Source: Candidatus Cloacimonadota bacterium
Lineage (GTDB): Bacteria; Cloacimonadota; Cloacimonadia; Cloacimonadales; TCS61
Assembly: GCA_027064945.1 (NCBI GenBank)
Contig: JAMOPB010000451.1
Span: 1 to 6,535 of the forward strand
Reading direction: 5' to 3'
DNA: 6,535 nt
Positions 1 through 4,401 of this stretch are shown in pieces. The notes beneath the pieces are model-generated. The model did not search any database and had not been told where the DNA came from. It saw only the letters and a list, made by a program, of their open reading frames with translations. Both the position numbers and the translations under genes were made by a program. How positions within the stretch are numbered: the first letter of the stretch is position 1; every line of letters starts with the position of its first letter.

Positions 1-1278
1 TGTTCCACTTTCACCGGTAATCAATACATTTGTATTAGCATTTTTTGCAACTTTTATTGCCAATTCCATAACATCTTGGATGGCTTTACTTCTTCCAATA
101 AATTGTATGTCTTTTGATTTTTTTAAAGCATTAGATATTAATGAGAAATCTTTTTTAGTTTGAATAAGTTTCTGATTTGTCTCTTCATATTTTTTTTGGT
201 AAATTCCTATTCTATCAATTAATTTCTGATTAAAAATCTCATCTTTGAGGTTTATGCACTTTTGAGAAAATTCCAATGCGCTTTTATAATTCCCCATTCC
301 TTGATAAATTTTGCTAAATAACTGATAATTTTCCAATATTTCCGATTTAAGATTGTTTTCCAAATTTTGCTTTAAGCTCTCATTCAAATAGATTAAAGCT
401 GAATCGAATTGTTCCATTTTATAATAAACTGTTGCAACATGTTTTAAGATGATACTAACAAACATTTCCAATTGATATTTTTTTGCAAAACCTAAGGCTT
501 GATCGTAATATTTTAGTGCTTGATCATATTTTGAAATATCTTCATAAACACCACCAATATTGTTAATTATTGCCACTTGCAAATTATTAAAATTGTTTTC
601 TTTGGCTAATTCTAAGGCATTAAAATAATAATTTATTGTTTTGTTTGGATCTTCATCACTATAAGTAACACCAATATTTTGTAAGCATTGAATCTCACCT
701 TGATAGAATTTTGTTTGCTGAAAAACTTCAACAGCTTTATTAAAATACTCTCGAGATTTTTTTCTTTGCTCCATTTTGCCAAACAGTATCCCCAAAGTTT
801 CAAAGACACTACCATAATCTGTTTTGAATGTTTCCCCTTTCTGTGTTTCTAGGATATCTTTTTCTAACTCAAAAAGTTCAAGTGATTGCATAGCGAAATC
901 CATGCTAGTTTCATATTCACCAAATAGTAAATGTATATTACCTAAATGCATATACACACTTGCAAGAGCCAATTTATCATCTAATAATTTGAAATATGCT
1001 TCAGCTTTATGGAAGCTCCTTTGAGCCTCTTTAAGTCTATTACTCACTTTCAAAAACTTGCCTAAGACAAAATATTTATTTGCTGTAAACTCTATAGGAT
1101 GAGTTTTCTCGAAAATTGGTATCGTTCTCTGTAATAATTCTATAAATTCTTTAAAATTATGTTGTTTATAATAATATCCCAAAAGATATTCAGTCGTATT
1201 TTCAAGTTTTGCAGAATCAAGTTCTAAGATAGCTTTCTCAAGCTCATTTCTTTTTATTTCCAAATCCTTAGAATTCAT
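1..1278 (-). CDS. TPR-repeat sigma-54-dependent transcriptional activator (N-terminal part, cut by window edge)
   Basis: The frame is open for 426 residues from ATG at 1278-1276 to the window edge. Residues about 27-346 are a run of roughly seven to eight TPR-like helical hairpins. Examples are 'ASVYMHLGNIHLLFGEYETS' (106-125), 'VAIINNIGGVYEDISKYDQA' (234-253) and a final one around 311-346. A charged, probably coiled-coil linker follows (about 347-386). At 393 'FIGRSKAIQDVMELA' begins, the usual entry to a sigma-54 AAA+ domain, and 'VLITGESGT' (418-426) is the start of its Walker A motif (GESGTGKE in the family). The GAFTGA loop, Walker B and any DNA-binding HTH must lie beyond position 1. 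Family knowledge says such proteins use ATP to open sigma-54 promoters. There is no response-regulator receiver domain at the N-terminus, so I infer that the TPR array is the sensory or partner-binding part. The start is supported by AAGGAG at 1286-1291, seven bases upstream, and follows a coupled small ORF. The target genes are unknown. Confidence 0.9.
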   Translation of the reverse strand, partial: MNSKDLEIKRNELEKAILELDSAKLENTTEYLLGYYYKQHNFKEFIELLQRTIPIFEKTHPIEFTANKYFVLGKFLKVSNRLKEAQRSFHKAEAYFKLLDDKLALASVYMHLGNIHLLFGEYETSMDFAMQSLELFELEKDILETQKGETFKTDYGSVFETLGILFGKMEQRKKSREYFNKAVEVFQQTKFYQGEIQCLQNIGVTYSDEDPNKTINYYFNALELAKENNFNNLQVAIINNIGGVYEDISKYDQALKYYDQALGFAKKYQLEMFVSIILKHVATVYYKMEQFDSALIYLNESLKQNLENNLKSEILENYQLFSKIYQGMGNYKSALEFSQKCINLKDEIFNQKLIDRIGIYQKKYEETNQKLIQTKKDFSLISNALKKSKDIQFIGRSKAIQDVMELAIKVAKNANTNVLITGESGT

Positions 1279-1285
1279 AAAGAAT

Positions 1286-1292
1286 CTCCTTA
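1286..1292 (-). promoter_or_regulatory. Ribosome binding site overlapping the stop codon of the upstream small ORF
   Basis: Read on the minus strand the sequence is TAAGGAG, followed by seven bases and then ATG. The TAA is the stop of the 33-codon ORF and AAGGAG is the Shine-Dalgarno of the TPR/sigma-54 gene. This arrangement fixes the start of the regulator. It also predicts that ribosomes finishing the small ORF help initiate on the regulator (translational coupling, inferred). Confidence 0.75.
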
Positions 1293-1391
1293 ATCATTTA
1301 TCTTTTCTTGCTTAGAATTGATAAATTTATTAATAAATGGCAGTTCCACTCTTTTGAAGTTAATTGTAATTCTATCTTTAACCTTTTTCAT
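1290..1391 (-). CDS. Small ORF, 33 residues, coupled to the TPR/sigma-54 regulator (unknown function)
   Basis: ATG at 1391-1389 is preceded by GGAGG at 1396-1400 with a four-base gap, the same strong arrangement as the M16 gene in this window. The peptide starts MKKVKDRITINFKRVELPF and ends NSKQEKIND before TAA at 1292-1290. It is basic and contains no cysteine, no hydrophobic signal-peptide core and no recognisable motif. An in-frame stop lies just upstream of the start, so it cannot be extended. The next gene starts 11 bases after this stop, with its ribosome binding site overlapping the stop codon. I do not recognise the peptide. It could be a leader peptide controlling translation of the regulator, a small protein that binds the TPR domain, or a fortuitous ORF. 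The good ribosome binding site and tight spacing argue for real translation. It is too short for most gene callers. Confidence 0.55.
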   Translation of the reverse strand: MKKVKDRITINFKRVELPFINKFINSKQEKIND

Positions 1392-1412
1392 AAAACCTCC
1401 ATTTAGTCATAT

Positions 1413-1435
1413 TCACATTGTTTTTTTTAATGTGA
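1413..1435. repeat. Short dyad in the leader of the small ORF
   Basis: TCACATT (1413-1419) and AATGTGA (1429-1435) form a perfect 7-base inverted repeat around a 9-base T-rich loop. It sits 22 bases upstream of the small ORF's start and just before its GGAGG. It is not followed by a U-run on the minus strand, so it is not a terminator for that unit. It could be an operator or an RNA hairpin near the ribosome binding site. In DNA this AT-rich, chance is also possible. Confidence 0.35.
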
Positions 1436-1488
1436 TTTAACTCTTTGTTAAAAGAAATTTAATAGTAAAAATGACAAGTATTTTCCAA

Positions 1489-1521
1489 TAAAAAAGCGAC
1501 ACCCAGTACTAAGTGCCGCTT
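1489..1521 (-). terminator. Rho-independent terminator of the 728-residue secreted protein gene
   Basis: On the minus strand the arms are AAGCGGCAC (1521-1513) and GTGTCGCTT (1502-1494), around a 10-base loop. They pair along all nine positions with one G-U wobble and are followed directly by a run of six T (1495-1490). On the plus strand the wobble becomes an A-C mismatch, so the element favours minus-strand termination. It begins 22 bases after the stop codon at 1543-1545 and separates that gene from the sORF/regulator unit. Confidence 0.8.
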
Positions 1522-1544
1522 AATTTTTATATACTCGCTTTTTT
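1490..1544. repeat. 10-base inverted repeat AAAAAAGCGA / TCGCTTTTTT overlapping the terminator
   Basis: AAAAAAGCGA at 1490-1499 and TCGCTTTTTT at 1535-1544 are perfect reverse complements. The left copy is also one arm of the terminator hairpin, so in the minus-strand RNA the same U-rich arm can pair either with 1513-1521 or with 1535-1544. The right copy touches the stop codon of the 728-residue gene. It may simply extend the terminator or arise from a duplicated arm. Confidence 0.45.
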
Positions 1545-3729
1545 ATTTAACTAAAACCATCTTTTTCATTTCTGAATAATAATCATTGATTTGTAATCTA
1601 TAGAAATAGATTCCGGAATTAACGATTTCACCATTATTGTCATCACCGTTCCAAACTACAAAATGATTTCCTTTTGCAAGTTTTTCATCAACCAAATTCT
1701 TAACAACCTGACCTTTAGAATTGAAAATTGATAATCTCACATGCTTACCTGATGCTCCATCAATGCTAAATTTTATTGTTGTACTTGGATTAAATGGATT
1801 TGGATAATTACCTAATGTTTCCAAAATTTCCGGTGCTTCTTCTTCATCATCTTCAATAGCATTGAAAACAAATCTTACAGGATCAAAAAGATTGCTTGAT
1901 CCGTCATAAGCGATTGATTCTAAATAATAATCATAAGTATTTCCGGCTTCTGCATCGATATCAATATACTGATATTCATGAGTATAAGGCAAATTCTCTG
2001 CGCTAATTAAATCAGATATTTTTACCTTCTCATCTGAATCTGCAATAGAACGATATAAATTATAACCCATCATGTCAGATTCTGATTCTACTTGCCAACT
2101 AAGTTGCACTTGATCGTTCTGAATCTGAATAGCAGTAAATGATGTTAGTGTTACTGGAAGAGCTTGATCGTTGTCAAGTGTTCCAGGTGTACAATCAGCT
2201 ACATCGGCTGGGGTTATTTGCCACTCTGAAGCAGTCCATGTAGAATTACCTTCAGTCACATTATAGCGAAGAGCTCGAGAATTTTCATATTCCCAATCTT
2301 TCCCAGTTCCATCTTCATCAATTACACCATAAGCATCAACAAGTGTTCCTGACTGATGATCTCCGCCATAGTAAAGAAAATATCCATCATCACCATTCCC
2401 ATTAAAACTACCATGATACTGATCTGGATCTACACCATAAATTGTATTAAAATCTGCATCATCTTCATAAGAAAATACAAAGCAATCTCCGGATAAAACA
2501 GATCCAATTAATTGTTGGTCTGTCCAATTACCACCATTTGCTTGGAAACAAAGATACCAAGTTTCACTGTCAAAATCTATTTCCGATCCACTATTGTTAT
2601 ACAATTCGACAAAACGACCATTATAGTCATCAGCAGGATCTGCAACTTCAGAAATGAATAATGCTGGGGTTTCAGGTTTATTAGTTACATGAATGTACGC
2701 ATTTTTTGTTTCAGTTTCATCAGTAGAGTTATCATCTACCACATAAAGAATAACTGTATAATCACCAACAGTGTCATATACAAAAGTCGGGTTTTCTAAA
2801 TCTGAATCCTCATTCCCGTCTCCATCTAAATCCCAAGAATACAAATATGGAGTTTTACCACCAGAAGTTAAATCTGTAAAAGAAACTGTATCTCCAACAT
2901 ATACATCTGTATCATTAGCAGAGAAATCTACTTTTAGATTTTCAACATCATAACTATATTCATTAGAAACTGATTGTGCATCATCACCGTCTGTTGCTCT
3001 TATTTCATAATAAACTGTAGTCCCGTCACTTTGAGCAGGAATATCATTCTCTGTTACGTAGTTATCTCCGCTAGACCATGACATATCGATAGTGTTATTA
3101 AGTACTCCAGATTCAGTTCCCCAAGCTAATAAAACTGAGCTTACAGAAGAATCATCTGTTACGTCAGCAGAAATTTCAACAGTAGTTGTGGAAATAATAC
3201 CTTCCGAGGGATTTTGCATAATATTTGTAATTTGTGGAGGTTGATTTGTACCACCTGTTGTGTAAGTTACCTCAAAAGAATCAACATAAATCCTATTACT
3301 AGAACCATCTTGTTTTTGATAAAATTCAACTTCGCTTGTCGCTGTTATATTTGATATTGTATAAGTTGTGCCACCTGCTAGAGTATTTTCTGAACCACCA
3401 TCAACAGTATAAGCTGCATTTCCGGTTCTATCTGAGGCATTAACTACAACTTCAGTTATCGTTACGCCATTAGTTGCATAAATCTTTATAGATCCACCTT
3501 TAGTAGCATTTTGGTATAATCTTAATTGACCGGAATATATAGCAGGATCACTTGTCCCATTATTTTTAAATGATCCAAATCCTATATTTGCGTCTAAACT
3601 TATCCCGGGGCTTTCCTCTTCTAATCCGGATACAGCACCGCTATCTGAAAAATCATAAGATGTAACATCGCCCCAAGCTAAACTACTAACCAATAAAATA
3701 AACATCATAAAAACAATAATTTTTTTCAT
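1543..3729 (-). CDS. Secreted multi-domain protein with PKD, lamin-tail-like and C-terminal FlgD-like/T9SS-like sorting domain
   Basis: This is a complete 728-residue gene. ATG at 3729-3727 has AAAGGAG at 3736-3742, six bases upstream, and a terminator follows the stop. Residues 1-20 are a Sec signal peptide (MKK, hydrophobic core, then LAWG). Next come a beta-rich sandwich (about 22-158), an Ig-like domain starting 'QPPQITNI' (163-262), a PKD domain (266-348; 'SWDLDGDG' at 298-305, then 'NPTFVYDTVGDYTV'), and a lamin-tail-like domain (356-518; 'LFISEVADPADDYNGRFVEL'). A Fn3-like domain (524-622; 'LPVTLTSF', 'GYNLYRS') and an acidic linker (EDDEEEAPE, 626-634) follow. The C-terminal domain (638-728) begins 'GNYPNPFNPSTTIKFSI' and contains 'GIYFYRLQ'. 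That tail is the FlgD-Ig/type A sorting-like domain common on surface or secreted proteins of the FCB group. I see no catalytic motif, so an adhesive, structural or ligand-binding role outside the cell is the safest inference. Whether this organism has a type IX secretion system cannot be told from this window. Confidence 0.92.
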   Translation of the reverse strand: MKKIIVFMMFILLVSSLAWGDVTSYDFSDSGAVSGLEEESPGISLDANIGFGSFKNNGTSDPAIYSGQLRLYQNATKGGSIKIYATNGVTITEVVVNASDRTGNAAYTVDGGSENTLAGGTTYTISNITATSEVEFYQKQDGSSNRIYVDSFEVTYTTGGTNQPPQITNIMQNPSEGIISTTTVEISADVTDDSSVSSVLLAWGTESGVLNNTIDMSWSSGDNYVTENDIPAQSDGTTVYYEIRATDGDDAQSVSNEYSYDVENLKVDFSANDTDVYVGDTVSFTDLTSGGKTPYLYSWDLDGDGNEDSDLENPTFVYDTVGDYTVILYVVDDNSTDETETKNAYIHVTNKPETPALFISEVADPADDYNGRFVELYNNSGSEIDFDSETWYLCFQANGGNWTDQQLIGSVLSGDCFVFSYEDDADFNTIYGVDPDQYHGSFNGNGDDGYFLYYGGDHQSGTLVDAYGVIDEDGTGKDWEYENSRALRYNVTEGNSTWTASEWQITPADVADCTPGTLDNDQALPVTLTSFTAIQIQNDQVQLSWQVESESDMMGYNLYRSIADSDEKVKISDLISAENLPYTHEYQYIDIDAEAGNTYDYYLESIAYDGSSNLFDPVRFVFNAIEDDEEEAPEILETLGNYPNPFNPSTTIKFSIDGASGKHVRLSIFNSKGQVVKNLVDEKLAKGNHFVVWNGDDNNGEIVNSGIYFYRLQINDYYSEMKKMVLVK

Positions 3730-3805
3730 ACTTTTCTCCTTTCTTTTATAAATTTAACATCAGAAAATAATACTTCAGAATCATTTTCTATTTCATTATT
3801 TTAAA

Positions 3806-3822
3806 AAGTGATAATAAGTGAT
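3806..3822. repeat. Tandem AAGTGAT repeats at a 10-base pitch in the promoter region
   Basis: AAGTGAT occurs at 3806-3812 and again at 3816-3822, exactly one helical turn apart. The pair overlaps the candidate -10 box of the 728-residue gene. Direct repeats on one DNA face at a promoter are typical of binding sites for regulators that bind head-to-tail. In such AT-rich DNA, chance remains possible. Confidence 0.35.
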
Positions 3823-3841
3823 TTCAATTTATCATTGTCAA
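3811..3841 (-). promoter_or_regulatory. Candidate housekeeping promoter of the 728-residue secreted protein gene
   Basis: On the minus strand a perfect TTGACA (3841-3836) is followed by TATTAT (3816-3811) with a 19-base spacer, or TTATTA with 18 bases. The match to the sigma-70 type -35 is exact, but the spacing is longer than the optimal 17. The -10 box lies about 80 bases upstream of the start codon, which is a reasonable leader length. Promoter consensus in this lineage is not known to me. Confidence 0.4.
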
Positions 3842-3842
3842 A

Positions 3843-3878
3843 CTGTTTATTGAATGTGTAAATAGTTCACATAAACAG
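3843..3878. repeat. Interrupted palindrome adjacent to the -35 box of the secreted protein gene
   Basis: CTGTTTATTGAA (3843-3854) pairs with TTCA (3866-3869) plus ATAAACAG (3871-3878), giving 12 base pairs with a single bulged C at 3870 and an 11-base loop. The outer eight pairs are perfect and contain two C-G pairs, which stands out in this AT-rich spacer. It begins two bases upstream of TTGACA as read on the minus strand, the classic place for an activator or repressor site. It is not followed by a U-run, so it does not look like a terminator. Confidence 0.5.
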
Positions 3879-4401
3879 AGCTATCCACCATATATTTCTA
3901 CTAATTATTTCTCGTACTAGCAAATATTTTTATAATTCTTTATAATCTTCAACCAAACTCTCATCTATTTTAACATTAGGGAATTATGAATTTTTCTTGT
4001 GCCATTTATTCTGTTTGAAAAATAATTATGCTTCTCCTATTACTATAAATAAATTAGCAAAGTAACTTTTTTACCCAAATATTTTTTATAGTAGAATCTA
4101 TTCAATAAAAAGGTTTATTTACTGGAATTCTGTACAAATAAAAATGATTCCAATTCATTTATACAGCTTTTGTTTCCCTTTCAAATAATAATTCTTCTTA
4201 CCATAATAAAAGTTTAAATTTTCTTTAAATAATGATATTAAAAAACTATTTCCTTATTCGATTATCTCATAATTTCGGCAAATTTCTTTTTTTTCATAAT
4301 CCATTTGCATCAACACTTATTTTAATGCTTTTAATTTTAGTTTACAATTTATATATAAAAAAATTTATGGTGAAAATAAATAATTATAATTTGGAGGCAA
4401 T

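Larger units (their letters stand above)
3730..4401. other. Divergent AT-rich intergenic region, 672 bases
   Basis: This stretch separates the divergent starts of the 728-residue secreted protein (minus) and the M16 peptidase (plus). I find no convincing gene in either direction. The minus-strand side (3806-3878) holds a candidate promoter, a tandem 7-base repeat and an interrupted palindrome, listed separately. The M16 side has a strong ribosome binding site, GGAGG at 4393-4397. Its AT tracts (for example TTATATATAA at 4349-4358) might include a -10 element, but no good -35 partner is visible. The middle part (about 3880-4340) is A/T-rich with many T runs and two TATAAT boxes at 3931 and 3941 without matching -35 boxes. 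I see no tRNA, terminator or long repeat in it. Confidence 0.7.

Noticed and set aside
824..1024. 66-codon plus-strand ORF, and a 60-codon minus ORF at 633-815 in another frame
   Set aside because: Both overlap the TPR array of the sigma-54 regulator, whose frame is open across the whole stretch and has clear repeats.
1449..1477. TTGTCA (minus strand, 1477-1472) as a -35 box for the small ORF/regulator unit
   Set aside because: At 17 or 18 bases the -10 would be CTTTTA or TTTTAA, too poor to call. A promoter is probably in this spacer but I cannot place it.
2771..2953. 60-codon plus-strand ORF
   Set aside because: It is antisense to the PKD domain of the 728-residue protein, with no ribosome binding site or family resemblance.
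3929..3946. Two TATAAT boxes at 3931 and 3941 as plus-strand promoters
   Set aside because: Neither has a recognisable -35 box at 16-19 bases, and the M16 start is more than 450 bases away.
3987..4004. TGGCAC on the minus strand (4004-3999) as a sigma-54 -24 element
   Set aside because: No GC dinucleotide lies at the required 10-base distance; the downstream bases are A/T only and it points to no nearby gene start.
4119..4166. Partial inverted repeats around GGAAT/ATTCC and CTGTA/TACAG
   Set aside because: The stems are about five bases long with internal loops and mismatches, within chance for such AT-rich DNA.
4155..4310. Minus-strand frame of 52 codons from ATG at 4310-4308 to TGA at 4157-4155, with one internal TAA, as a possible decayed gene
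   Set aside because: There is no ribosome binding site, it is interrupted by a stop, and the translation is only K/N/Y/F/I/L-rich as expected from random AT-rich DNA.
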